Part shown: positions 17,608 through 26,560 of the stretch, in pieces
Layout: every line of letters begins with the position of its first letter
Numbering within the stretch: position 1 is the first letter of the stretch
Source of the DNA: Streptomyces indicus
GTDB taxonomy: Bacteria; Actinomycetota; Actinomycetes; Streptomycetales; Streptomycetaceae
Direction of reading: 5' to 3'
DNA length: 64,000 bases
Assembly (NCBI RefSeq): GCF_900100315.1
Contig: NZ_FNFF01000001.1
Location: 930,001 to 994,000 of the forward strand
Notes under the pieces: model-generated
Databases searched by the model: none
What the model was told of the DNA's origin: nothing
What the model saw: only the letters and a program-made list of their open reading frames with translations
Program-made: the position numbers and the translations under genes

Positions 17608-20600
17608 GTGACCGACCAAGTGACCGAGCCGGGCGCCGCACTGTTGCGCGCCGGGAAGTTCTTCCGGCGCGGCACCGCCGCCCCCGACCTGCACAGCGTG
17701 CAGCTCGAGGGCGGGCGGCAGGCCGACACCTTCTACCGGGACCGCTGGAGCCACGACAAGGTCGTGAACTCCACGCACGGCGTGAACTGCACCGGTTCCT
17801 GCCGCTGGAAGGTGTACGTCAAGGACGGCATCATCACGTGGGAGACCCAGCAGACGGACTATCCGAGCGTCGGTCCCGACCGCCCGGAGTACGAGCCGCG
17901 CGGCTGCCCCCGCGGCGCCGCGTTCTCCTGGTACACGTACTCGCCGACGCGGGTCCGCTACCCGTACATCCGCGGCGTGCTCGTGGAGATGTACCGCGAG
18001 GCGAAGGCCCGCCTCGGGGACCCGGTGGAGGCCTGGGCGGACATCCAGAACGATCCGGGGCGGCGCAGGAAGTACCAGCAGGCCCGCGGCAAGGGCGGGT
18101 TGGTGCGCGCCACCTGGGACGAGGCCCTCGAAATCGTCGCGGCCGCCCACGTCCACACCATCAAGCAGTACGGCCCGGACCGCGTGGCCGGCTTCTCGCC
18201 GATCCCCGCGATGTCGATGGTCTCGCACGCGGCCGGCGCCCGGTTCATGTCGCTCATCGGCGCCCCGATGCTGAGCTTCTACGACTGGTACGCGGACCTC
18301 CCGGTCGCCTCCCCGCAGGTCTTCGGCGACCAGACCGACGTGCCCGAGTCGGGCGACTGGTGGGACGCGGCGTATCTGATGATGTGGGGCTCCAACGTCC
18401 CCGTGACCCGTACGCCCGACGCGCACTGGATGGCCGAGGCCCGCTACCGCGGCCAGAAGGTGGTCGTGGTCGCGCCGGACTACGCGGACAACGCGAAGTT
18501 CGCCGACGAGTGGCTGCACCCCCACCCCGGCACGGACGCGGCGCTCGCGATCTCCATGGGGCACGTGATCCTCAAGGAGTTCTTCGTCGACAGGAAGACC
18601 GACTTCTTCGACGACTACGTCCGCAAGTACACCGACCTGCCGTTCCTTGTGACGCTGACCGAGAAGGACGGCGGCTATGTGCCGTCGAAGTTCCTGCGCG
18701 CCAGCGACATCGGGCAGGACAGCGAGGCCGCCGAGTGGAAGACGGTGGTCCTCGACGAGAACACCGGTCAGCCCGCCGTCCCGAACGGTTCGCTGGGCTT
18801 CCGCTGGACGGATTCCGGCAAGGGCAGGTGGAACCTCCAGCTCGGCGGGATCGCCCCTCAACTCTCCCTGCACGGAACGGAGTTCGCGACCGGCGTCGAG
18901 GTCAAGCTGCCGCGGTTCGACACGGAGGGCGGCGAGCACGGCCAGGGCCGCGGCGAGGTCATGACCCGCGGCGTGCCGGCCACGCGGCTCGGCGGCCAGG
19001 ACGGACCGCTCGTCACCACGGTGTTCGACCTGCTGCTCGCGCAGTACGGCGTGCAGCGCGAGGACCTGCCCGGCGAGTGGCCCGCCTCGTACGAGGACAC
19101 CTCCGCCCCCGGCACCCCCGGCTGGCAGGAGGAGCTCACCTCCGTTCCCGCCGCGCAGGCCGTGAAAATCGCCCGGGAGTTCGCGCAGACCGCCGAGAAG
19201 TCCCGCGGCCGCTGCATGATCCTGATGGGCGCCGGCACGAACCACTGGTTCCACTCGGAGCAGATCTACCGCTCCTTCCTCGCGCTGCTCCAGCTCACCG
19301 GCTGCCAGGGCCGCAACGGCGGCGGCTGGGCGCACTACGTCGGTCAGGAGAAGTGCCGTCCGGTGACCGGCTGGGCGACCCTTGCGGGCGCGGGCGACTG
19401 GTCGAGGCCGCCGCGGCAGATGATCGGCGCGGCGTACTGGTTCCTCAACACCGACCAGTGGCGCTACGACAAGTTCCAGGCCGACGTGCTCGCCTCGCCG
19501 CTCGGTGAGGGCCGCTTCGAGGGGATGACGGGCGCGGACTGCCTTGCCCTGTCGGCGCGTTCGGGCTGGATGCCCTCGTATCCGACCTTCAACCGCAACC
19601 CCCTTGAGCTCGGCGAGGCCGAGGACCCCGTGGCGCATGCCGTCTCCGAACTCAAGGCGGGCACCCTCAAGTTCGCCTGCGAGGACCCCGACGCCGAGGA
19701 GAACTGGCCCCGGGTGGTCACGCTGTGGCGGGCCAACCTGCTCGGCTCCTCCGCGAAGGGCGCCGAGTACTTCACCAAGCACCTGCTCGGCACGCACTCC
19801 TCGCTGCGCGCCGAGGAGGCCGGTCCCGATGTACGGCCGCGCGATGTGAAGTGGCACGAGGAGGCCCCGGAAGGAAAGCTCGACCTGCTCCTGTCCCTGG
19901 ACTTCCGGCAGACCTCCTCGACGCTGCTGTCCGATGTCGTGCTCCCGGCCGCCACCTGGTACGAGAAGCACGACCTGTCGACCACGGACATGCACCCGTA
20001 CGTGCACTCGTTCACGCCGGCCGTGAACCCGCCGTGGCAGGCGCGCACCGACTTCGACACCTTCCTCGGACTGGCCCGTAAATTCAGCGAGTTGGCGCGT
20101 CCGCACCTCGGCACGCGCAAGGACCTGGTGGCCACGGCGCTCCAGCACGACACTCCGGGTGAGATCGCCCAGCCGGGCGGTGTGGTCCTGGACTGGAAGC
20201 GCGGTGAGTGCGAGCCGGTCCCGGGCCGGACCATGCCGAACCTCACCGTCGTCGAGCGCGACTACACGGCGATCGGTGAGAAGTTCGCGGCGCTCGGCCC
20301 GCTGGTGGAGAAGCTGGGCCTGCCCGCTAAGGGCATCGCGCTCCACCCCGACCAGGAAGTCGAGGAGCTCAAGGAGCGCAACGGCACGGTGCGCGGCGGC
20401 CCGGCGGACGGCCGCCCGCTCCTGGACACCGCGGTCAAGGCGGCCAACACGATCCTCGCCCTGTCCGGCACGACCAACGGGCGCCTCGCCACCCAGGGCT
20501 TCCACACCCTGGAGCAGCGCACCGGCCAGGAGATGGCGCACCTCGCCGCCGAGGCCGAGGGCAAGCGGATCACGTACGCAGACACGCAGGCCGCTCCCGT

Positions 20601-21291
20601 GCCGGTGATCACCTCCCCCGAGTGGTCGGGAAGCGAGTCGGGCGGACGCCGCTACACGGCCTTCACGCTCAACACCGAGCACCTGAAGCCCTGGCACACC
20701 CTCACCGGCCGCCAGCACTTCTTCCTCGACCACGACTGGATGCACGAGCTCGGCGAGGCGCTGATCGTGTACAAGCCGCCGCTGGACATGCACCGCCTGT
20801 TCGGCGAACCGCGGCTCGGCGCGGACGGGCAGAAGGAAGTCACCGTCCGCTACCTCACCCCGCACAACAAGTGGTCCATCCACTCCGAGTACCAGGACAA
20901 CCTGTTCATGCTGTCGCTCTCGCGCGGCGGCCAGAACATCTGGATGTCCCCGCAGGACGCGGACGCGGTGGGCGTGAAGGACAACGACTGGATCGAGGCG
21001 GTCAACCGCAACGGTGTGGTCGTGGCCCGCGCGATCGTCTCGCACCGGATGCCGCAGGGCACGGTCTACATGCACCACGCGCAGGAGCGCACGGTGAACG
21101 TCCCGAAGACGGAGACCACCGGCAAGCGCGGCGGCATCCACAACTCGCTCACCCGGGTCCTGATGAAACCGAGCCATCTCATCGGCGGCTACGCCCAGCT
21201 GTCCTGGGCCTTCAACTACCTCGGCCCGACGGGCAATCAGCGCGACGAAGTCACCGTCATCCGTCGCCGTTCGCAGGATGTGGAGTACTGA
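17608..21291 (+). CDS. narG: Respiratory nitrate reductase alpha subunit
   Basis: This 1227-residue molybdoprotein reduces nitrate to nitrite on the cytoplasmic face of the membrane. The N-terminal FS0 cluster ligands are in HGVNCTGSCRWKVYV plus the later cysteine of RGCPRG. The molybdenum-ligand aspartate lies in FYDWYADLP (near residue 224). Length and motifs match membrane-bound NarG; there is no obvious Tat signal. The GTG at 17608 has GAGGGAG upstream; the frame is open further 5' but through the repeat and palindrome. It is the first gene of narGHJI. Streptomyces often carry several nar operons; which paralogue this is cannot be told. Confidence 0.95.
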   Translation: MTDQVTEPGAALLRAGKFFRRGTAAPDLHSVQLEGGRQADTFYRDRWSHDKVVNSTHGVNCTGSCRWKVYVKDGIITWETQQTDYPSVGPDRPEYEPRGCPRGAAFSWYTYSPTRVRYPYIRGVLVEMYREAKARLGDPVEAWADIQNDPGRRRKYQQARGKGGLVRATWDEALEIVAAAHVHTIKQYGPDRVAGFSPIPAMSMVSHAAGARFMSLIGAPMLSFYDWYADLPVASPQVFGDQTDVPESGDWWDAAYLMMWGSNVPVTRTPDAHWMAEARYRGQKVVVVAPDYADNAKFADEWLHPHPGTDAALAISMGHVILKEFFVDRKTDFFDDYVRKYTDLPFLVTLTEKDGGYVPSKFLRASDIGQDSEAAEWKTVVLDENTGQPAVPNGSLGFRWTDSGKGRWNLQLGGIAPQLSLHGTEFATGVEVKLPRFDTEGGEHGQGRGEVMTRGVPATRLGGQDGPLVTTVFDLLLAQYGVQREDLPGEWPASYEDTSAPGTPGWQEELTSVPAAQAVKIAREFAQTAEKSRGRCMILMGAGTNHWFHSEQIYRSFLALLQLTGCQGRNGGGWAHYVGQEKCRPVTGWATLAGAGDWSRPPRQMIGAAYWFLNTDQWRYDKFQADVLASPLGEGRFEGMTGADCLALSARSGWMPSYPTFNRNPLELGEAEDPVAHAVSELKAGTLKFACEDPDAEENWPRVVTLWRANLLGSSAKGAEYFTKHLLGTHSSLRAEEAGPDVRPRDVKWHEEAPEGKLDLLLSLDFRQTSSTLLSDVVLPAATWYEKHDLSTTDMHPYVHSFTPAVNPPWQARTDFDTFLGLARKFSELARPHLGTRKDLVATALQHDTPGEIAQPGGVVLDWKRGECEPVPGRTMPNLTVVERDYTAIGEKFAALGPLVEKLGLPAKGIALHPDQEVEELKERNGTVRGGPADGRPLLDTAVKAANTILALSGTTNGRLATQGFHTLEQRTGQEMAHLAAEAEGKRITYADTQAAPVPVITSPEWSGSESGGRRYTAFTLNTEHLKPWHTLTGRQHFFLDHDWMHELGEALIVYKPPLDMHRLFGEPRLGADGQKEVTVRYLTPHNKWSIHSEYQDNLFMLSLSRGGQNIWMSPQDADAVGVKDNDWIEAVNRNGVVVARAIVSHRMPQGTVYMHHAQERTVNVPKTETTGKRGGIHNSLTRVLMKPSHLIGGYAQLSWAFNYLGPTGNQRDEVTVIRRRSQDVEY

Positions 21292-21292
21292 G

Positions 21293-22906
21293 ATGCGCGT
21301 GATGGCCCAAGTGGCGATGGTCATGAACCTCGACAAGTGCATCGGGTGCCACACGTGCTCGGTCACCTGCAAGCAGGCGTGGACCAACCGCACCGGCATG
21401 GAGTACGTCTGGTTCAACAACGTCGAGACGCGGCCCGGGCAGGGCTATCCGCGGCGGTACGAGGACCAGGAGAAGTGGCAGGGCGGCTGGGTCCTGAACA
21501 AGCGCGGCGCGCTCAAGCTGAAGAACGGCGGGCGTCTGAAGAAGCTGGCCCACATCTTCTCCAATCCGAAGCTGCCGGAGATCAAGGACTACTACGAGCC
21601 CTGGACGTACGACTACAAGAACCTCACCGACGCCCCGCTCGGCGACGACTTCCCGGTGGCGGAGCCGCGCTCGCTGATCAGCGGCAAGCCGATGAAGATC
21701 GAGTGGTCCTCGAACTGGGACGACAACCTGGCGGGCGCGGTCGAGCACGGGCCGCAGGACCCGATGGTCGAGAAGGTCCGTGAACAGGCTGCGGAGAAGG
21801 TCAAGTTCGCCTTCGAGCAGACCTTCATGTTCTATCTGCCGCGCATCTGCGAGCACTGCCTCAACCCGGCCTGCGTGGCCTCCTGCCCCTCGGGCGCGAT
21901 GTACAAGCGCAGCGAGGACGGCATCGTGCTCGTGGACCAGGACCGCTGCCGCGGCTGGCGCATGTGCGTGACCGGATGCCCGTACAAGAAGGTCTACTTC
22001 AACCACAAGACCGGCAAGGCCGAGAAGTGCACGATGTGCTACCCGCGCGTCGAGGTCGGCCTGCCGACGGTCTGCTCGGAGACCTGCGTGGGCCGTCTGC
22101 GCTACCTCGGTGTGATCCTCTACGACGCCGACAAGGTGACGGAGGCCGCGTCCACCAAGGACGACAAGGCGCTCTACGAGGCCCAGTTGAAGGTGTTCCT
22201 CGACCCCGAGGACCCCGAGGTGCAGCGGGCCGCGGAGAAGGCGGGGATCCCGTACGACTGGATGGAGGCCGCGCGCCGCTCCCCCGTCCACGCGCTCATC
22301 AGCAAGTACAAGGTGGCGCTGCCTCTCCACCCGGAGTACCGGACCATGCCGATGGTCTGGTACATCCCGCCGCTCTCCCCGGTCGTGGACGCACTCACCG
22401 AGACGGGCCACGACGGCGAGGACGCGGGCAACCTCTTCGGCGCGATCGACACCCTCCGCATCCCGCTCGAATACCTCGCCGAGATCTTCACGGCGGGAGA
22501 CGTGGCCCCCGTCCGCGCCTCCCTCAACAAGCTGGCCGCGATGCGCTCCCACATGCGGGCCATCAACCTCGGCGACCGGCCCGACCACTCCATCGCCGAC
22601 TCGGTGGGCATGAGCGCCCGGGAGATCGAGGAGATGTACCGGCTCCTCGCCATCGCCAAGTACGAGGACCGCTACGTGATCCCGACGGCGGCGATCGGCG
22701 ACGCGAAGGCCTTGGAGGAGTCGGCGGTCCCCGACACCTGTTCGCTGGACCACGCCGACGGCCCGGGCATGGGCGGCGACGGGCCCTTCGGACAGGACTC
22801 GGGCAAGAAGCAGCTGCCGCTGGTCTCGATCGAGAACTTCCACGCGGCCCGCAAGCGCCAGACCGCCGACGAGGAACCGTCCGACGTGAGGGAGCAGCAG
22901 CCGTGA
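21293..22906 (+). CDS. narH: Respiratory nitrate reductase beta subunit
   Basis: This 537-residue iron-sulfur subunit relays electrons from NarI haem to NarG. Four cysteine groups are visible: CIGCHTCSVTC (16-26), CEHCLNPACVASC (near 185), CRGWRMCVTGC with Trp in place of a cysteine (the 3Fe-4S site, near 219), and CTMCYPRVEVG followed by CSETC (near 246-265). The ATG at 21293 follows the narG stop by one base, with GGAG inside the narG end. An ATG 15 bases upstream is also in frame but lies inside narG. The stop overlaps narJ (GTGA). Confidence 0.95.
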   Translation: MRVMAQVAMVMNLDKCIGCHTCSVTCKQAWTNRTGMEYVWFNNVETRPGQGYPRRYEDQEKWQGGWVLNKRGALKLKNGGRLKKLAHIFSNPKLPEIKDYYEPWTYDYKNLTDAPLGDDFPVAEPRSLISGKPMKIEWSSNWDDNLAGAVEHGPQDPMVEKVREQAAEKVKFAFEQTFMFYLPRICEHCLNPACVASCPSGAMYKRSEDGIVLVDQDRCRGWRMCVTGCPYKKVYFNHKTGKAEKCTMCYPRVEVGLPTVCSETCVGRLRYLGVILYDADKVTEAASTKDDKALYEAQLKVFLDPEDPEVQRAAEKAGIPYDWMEAARRSPVHALISKYKVALPLHPEYRTMPMVWYIPPLSPVVDALTETGHDGEDAGNLFGAIDTLRIPLEYLAEIFTAGDVAPVRASLNKLAAMRSHMRAINLGDRPDHSIADSVGMSAREIEEMYRLLAIAKYEDRYVIPTAAIGDAKALEESAVPDTCSLDHADGPGMGGDGPFGQDSGKKQLPLVSIENFHAARKRQTADEEPSDVREQQP

Positions 22907-23472
22907 GCCACGCGGTCCTCTACCAGGCAGCCGCCTTCTGCCTGTCCTACCCCGACGACGAGTTCCGCGCGCGGCTCCCGCTCCTCCGCCAAGCCGCCCC
23001 GCAGCTGCGCGAGTTCCTCGACTTCGCCGACGACAGCGACCCGACCGACCTGGCCGCTCACTACGTGAAGGTCTTCGACTTCAAGAACCGGCACAGCCTG
23101 TATCTGAGCTGGTGGCGCGACGGGGACACGCGGCGGCGCGGCATGACCCTCGTCGGCTTCAAGCAGGTCTACCGCGAGCACGGCCTGGAGTTCTCCGACG
23201 AGGAACTGCCGGACTTCCTGCCGGCCGTCCTCGAATTCTCCGCGCGGGTCGACACCCGCCTCCTCCTCGAATTCCGCCCGGGCCTCGAACTGCTCCGCCT
23301 CGCCCTCACCGACCACGGCACGCCGTACGCGGGCGTCCTTCAAGCCGTCTGCGCCACGCTGCCCGGCCCCTCCCCCAAGGACAAGGCCGCGGCGATGGCG
23401 ATGGCCAAGTGCGGGCCGCCCGTCGAAACCGTCGGCCTCGAACCCTTCACCCTCGTGGGAGAGCCCTCATGA
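22903..23472 (+). CDS. narJ: Nitrate reductase assembly chaperone
   Basis: This 189-residue all-helical TorD-family chaperone is needed to mature the NarGH complex before membrane attachment. The HYVKVFDFKNRHSLYLSWW segment near residue 47-65 is the typical NarJ signature region. It overlaps narH at the start and narI at the stop, both by four bases, so the operon is translationally coupled throughout. The length is slightly shorter than the E. coli protein, as in other actinobacteria. Confidence 0.93.
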   Translation: MSHAVLYQAAAFCLSYPDDEFRARLPLLRQAAPQLREFLDFADDSDPTDLAAHYVKVFDFKNRHSLYLSWWRDGDTRRRGMTLVGFKQVYREHGLEFSDEELPDFLPAVLEFSARVDTRLLLEFRPGLELLRLALTDHGTPYAGVLQAVCATLPGPSPKDKAAAMAMAKCGPPVETVGLEPFTLVGEPS

Positions 23473-24194
23473 ACACGCTCCTCTGGGGTGTCCTGCCGTA
23501 CGTGGCCGTCGCGCTGCTCATCGCGGGCACCTTCTGGCGGTTCAAGTACGACAAGTTCGGCTGGACCACCCGCTCCTCGCAGGTCTACGAGTCCAAGCTG
23601 CTCAACATCGCCTCGCCGATGTTCCACTACGGGCTGCTCTTCGTCCTCGTCGGCCATCTGATGGGTCTGTTCATCCCCGAGTCCTGGACGGACAAGGTGG
23701 GCATGGACGAGGACCTGTACCACAAGCTCTCGCTGTACGGCGGCACGGCGGCGGGCGTGCTCGCGGTCCTCGGCATCGCGCTCCTGCTCTACCGCCGCCG
23801 CACCAAGACCCCCGTCTTCAAGGCGACGACGGTCAACGACAAGGTCATGTACCTCGTCCTCCTCGCGGCGATCGTCATGGGCATGTGGGCCAAACTCACC
23901 AACTCCAGCCCGTCCCACGGCTACGACTACCGCCTGACGATCGCCCCCTGGGCCCGCTCCTTGTTCACCCTCCAGCCCGACATCGACAAGATGGTGGGCG
24001 TCCCTCTGACGTACCAGATCCACGCCGTCATCGGCCTGCTGCTCTTCGCCCTGATCCCGTTCACACGCCTGGTCCACATGTTCAGCGCACCGGTCCAGTA
24101 CCTGTTCCGCCCGTACGTGGTCTACCGCAGCCGCGACACGTCGCAGCTGGGGTCGCGGGCGGAGCGGCCGGGGTGGGAGCGGACGAAGTCCTGA
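23469..24194 (+). CDS. narI: Respiratory nitrate reductase gamma subunit (cytochrome b)
   Basis: This 241-residue membrane protein has five predicted helices and oxidises menaquinol, passing electrons to NarH. Candidate haem ligands are histidines in FHYGLLFVLVGHLMG (near 56-66) and in YQIHAVIGLLLF and TRLVHMFS (near 186-206). The ATG overlaps the narJ stop. The 3' end lies within a 30-bp tandem duplication and overlaps the convergent MFS gene by 73 bases. Confidence 0.94.
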   Translation: MNTLLWGVLPYVAVALLIAGTFWRFKYDKFGWTTRSSQVYESKLLNIASPMFHYGLLFVLVGHLMGLFIPESWTDKVGMDEDLYHKLSLYGGTAAGVLAVLGIALLLYRRRTKTPVFKATTVNDKVMYLVLLAAIVMGMWAKLTNSSPSHGYDYRLTIAPWARSLFTLQPDIDKMVGVPLTYQIHAVIGLLLFALIPFTRLVHMFSAPVQYLFRPYVVYRSRDTSQLGSRAERPGWERTKS

Positions 24195-25459
24195 CCCTGG
24201 CCGGGCGAGCGGACCGAGTCCTGTTCCTGCTCGGGCAGCCGGGTGCGGCGGCGGATCGGTGAGAGCCATATCGGCAGGAAGCTGAGGGCCATCAGGACGC
24301 CACCGGTCCACAGGACCGCGCGCAGCGAGGCGAACTCGCCGATCAGGCCGGCAGCCCCCGCGGCCAGGGCCATCGACCCGGTGAACATGAAGCGGAACGT
24401 GGCGTTCATCCGGCCGAGCAGTCCCGCCGGGGTGAGCTGCTGACGCAGGCTCACCCCGAGCACGTTGCCGAGGCCGGTCTTGAACATGAAGCAGAACCAG
24501 GCGGCCGAGGCGAGCCACAGCAGGCCGCCGCCCCCGATCAGCGGGACGATCAGCGCCGCCGGTGCCGCGCAGAGGTTGGCGAGGGCAAGGCCCCTGCCGA
24601 ATCCGAGACGCGCAGCGAGGACACGGGCGCAGCGCGCGCCGGCGAAGATGCCGATGCCGCCGATCGCCCAATAGAGGCCGAGCAGGCCCTCTGACAGGGC
24701 GAGTTCACGGACGAACAGCACCGGGAGCATGGTGTTGACCATCACGCTGCCCATGTTGCCGAGTGTTCCGGTCAGGACGAGGGCACGGAGTTCGGCGTCG
24801 CCGAGGACGTGGCGCAGACCCTCGGAGATCTGGGCGCGCAGGCCGGCCCGCGGCCCGGCCTGCTCCGCCGGGGCGGCGTCCGCGCTCTTGAGACGCCACA
24901 GCTGGAGTCCTGCGGCCAGATGTCCTGCCGCCGCGCACGCCAGGGCGACCGGTGCGGTGAGGAGTTGAACCAGGCCGCCGCCCGCGCCGCGTCCGGTGAC
25001 GTTGCCCGCCGCCTGGAGGCTGACCAGGGCGGCGTTGGCCGGTACGAGGCTCGCGGGGCCGACGAGACGGGGCAGGGTGCTCTGCGAGGTGACGTCGAAG
25101 AACACGGTGCAGACCCCGTCGAACAGCACGACCGCGCACAGCTGGCCGAAGGTGAGGACGTCGAGCCACCAGGCCACCGGGACCGAGGCGAGCAGCGAGC
25201 CCCGGCACAGGTCCGCCGCGATCAGGACCCTGCGGTGCCGCATCCGGTCCACCCACGCGCCCGCGGGCAGCCCGATCGCCAGAAACGCGACGGTGCTCAA
25301 GGCGGCGAGCAGACCCACCTGACCGGGGCTCGCGTCGAGCACCAGGACGGCGAGCAGGGGCATGGCGACGTACGAGACGTTCGTACCGAGGACACTCAGC
25401 GTGGAGGCGGCGAACAGCGTACGGAAGTCGCGTATCCGCCAGGGAGATGCGGTGGGCAT
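24122..25459 (-). CDS. MFS transporter, likely drug efflux
   Basis: This 445-residue permease of the major facilitator superfamily has about 12 hydrophobic segments and a MFS motif-A-like loop (GAWVDRMRHRRVLI near 67-80). It resembles the MFS_3/enterobactin-exporter-like group common in Streptomyces. The gene diverges from an ArsR-type regulator, a frequent exporter-repressor pairing, so it probably exports a toxic compound sensed by that regulator. The C-terminus is a hydrophilic tail with a duplicated ten-residue unit (QEQDSVRSP, QGQDFVRSH) that overlaps the 3' end of narI on the other strand. No strong ribosome-binding site is visible before the ATG. Confidence 0.85.
   Translation of the reverse strand: MPTASPWRIRDFRTLFAASTLSVLGTNVSYVAMPLLAVLVLDASPGQVGLLAALSTVAFLAIGLPAGAWVDRMRHRRVLIAADLCRGSLLASVPVAWWLDVLTFGQLCAVVLFDGVCTVFFDVTSQSTLPRLVGPASLVPANAALVSLQAAGNVTGRGAGGGLVQLLTAPVALACAAAGHLAAGLQLWRLKSADAAPAEQAGPRAGLRAQISEGLRHVLGDAELRALVLTGTLGNMGSVMVNTMLPVLFVRELALSEGLLGLYWAIGGIGIFAGARCARVLAARLGFGRGLALANLCAAPAALIVPLIGGGGLLWLASAAWFCFMFKTGLGNVLGVSLRQQLTPAGLLGRMNATFRFMFTGSMALAAGAAGLIGEFASLRAVLWTGGVLMALSFLPIWLSPIRRRTRLPEQEQDSVRSPGQGQDFVRSHPGRSARDPSCDVSRLR
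24177..24236. repeat. 30-bp tandem duplication spanning the narI stop codon
   Basis: Copies 24177-24206 and 24207-24236 begin gagcgga(c) and share gagtcctg-like cores. The first contains the narI stop. In the convergent MFS frame they encode a ten-residue repeat. Confidence 0.8.
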
Positions 25460-25498
25460 GACCGGTACGGTGCCCGGACCGCCAGGCCAGGGCCAATG

Positions 25499-25514
25499 TT
25501 TTAGGCTCGGCTGA
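25499..25514. promoter_or_regulatory. Possible ArsR-type operator in the MFS/regulator gap
   Basis: TTTAGGC and GGCTGAA form an imperfect palindrome (5 of 7 positions) in the 75-base divergent promoter region, next to an A/T-rich AATGTTTTAGG stretch. Confidence 0.3.
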
Positions 25515-25534
25515 ATCCATGGGGAGGTGCGGCC

Positions 25535-26560
25535 GTGCTGGAGCTCGAGTTCACGGCGGAGGACGTGGCCCGGACCCGCTTCGCGGTCTCGCCGCTGTGG
25601 GAGGTCATCGCCGGCGTACGGGTCCTGTCCGGCTCCGACACCCAGGGGCTGCACCGGCGGTGGGCCGAGCAGACGCGTGCGCGGATCACCTCGGCGCGGC
25701 TCGATCTCACCCCGCTGACCTCCCTGCTGCCGCCCGCCGAGCAGCAGCTCCCCAGCTTCCTCAGCCCGCCGCCCACCACGCCCGGGCCCTCGCTCGACGT
25801 GGAGCTCGCCACGCTCCGGGCGACCCCGCGCGACCTGCTGCACACCGCGTCTGCGGCGGCGCGGCCCGCGGTGGAGGCGCTGCGCGCGGATCCCGGGCGG
25901 GGCCTCGGCCGGCTCACCGAGGTGATCTCCGCGTACTGGGAGCTCGCGATGGCGCCCTACTGGCCGCGGATGGCCGAGTTGCACGAGGCCGACATCCAGT
26001 ACCGGGCTCGGCGCTTCGCCGAGGGCGGGACACGTCATCTCTTCGCGGATCTCGGCGAGCAGGTGACGTGGGACTCGGGGACCCTCCAGATCCACCATCT
26101 GTTCTTCCACGGCGTGCGGCCCCTGCGCGGGCAGGGGCTGCTGCTCGTGCCCTCCGTCTTCTCCTGGCCCCGGATGTGCTCCAAGACCGAGGCGCCCTAC
26201 CAGCCGACCCTGCGCTATCCGCCGCGCGGGGTCGGCCAGTTGTGGGAGGCACCAACCGTCCCGGCCTCGGCCGCCCTCGCCGGGGTGCTCGGGGCCTCAC
26301 GCGCCCGGCTGCTCGCCGCACTCGCCGTACCCGCCTCCACCACCGATCTGGCCGCGCGCCTCGGCCTCACTCCCGGCGGCACATCCCAGCATCTGACCGC
26401 CCTGCGCGCGGCCGGTCTCGTATCGGCGCACCGGGCCGGCCGCTCGGTCCTGTACGCGCGTACGCGGGTCGCGGAGGCGCTGGTGGCCGGGGCGGGCGGA
26501 TCGGACACGGCCGCCCCGCCCGGCCCGCAGGCTCAGGCCGCCCCGCCCCTGGTGTCCTGA
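25535..26560 (+). CDS. ArsR/SmtB-type regulator with large N-terminal domain (DUF5937-like)
   Basis: This 341-residue protein has an N-terminal region (1-240) lacking obvious enzyme motifs. Near residues 250-325 there is a winged-helix ArsR-like domain, including [20 protein letters not shown] and a wing with AGRSVLYAR. This architecture is common in Streptomyces next to MFS exporters, so repression of the divergent MFS gene is the likely role. No cysteine metal-binding box is visible. GGGGAGG lies seven bases before the GTG start. The last 28 bases overlap the 3' end of dnaK on the opposite strand. Confidence 0.85.
   Translation: MLELEFTAEDVARTRFAVSPLWEVIAGVRVLSGSDTQGLHRRWAEQTRARITSARLDLTPLTSLLPPAEQQLPSFLSPPPTTPGPSLDVELATLRATPRDLLHTASAAARPAVEALRADPGRGLGRLTEVISAYWELAMAPYWPRMAELHEADIQYRARRFAEGGTRHLFADLGEQVTWDSGTLQIHHLFFHGVRPLRGQGLLLVPSVFSWPRMCSKTEAPYQPTLRYPPRGVGQLWEAPTVPASAALAGVLGASRARLLAALAVPASTTDLAARLGLTPGGTSQHLTALRAAGLVSAHRAGRSVLYARTRVAEALVAGAGGSDTAAPPGPQAQAAPPLVS

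Noticed and set aside
17539..21420. A 1293-residue open frame antisense to narG
   Set aside because: It is a GC-bias shadow: the plus frame encodes NarG with all its motifs, while the antisense product has no recognisable domain.
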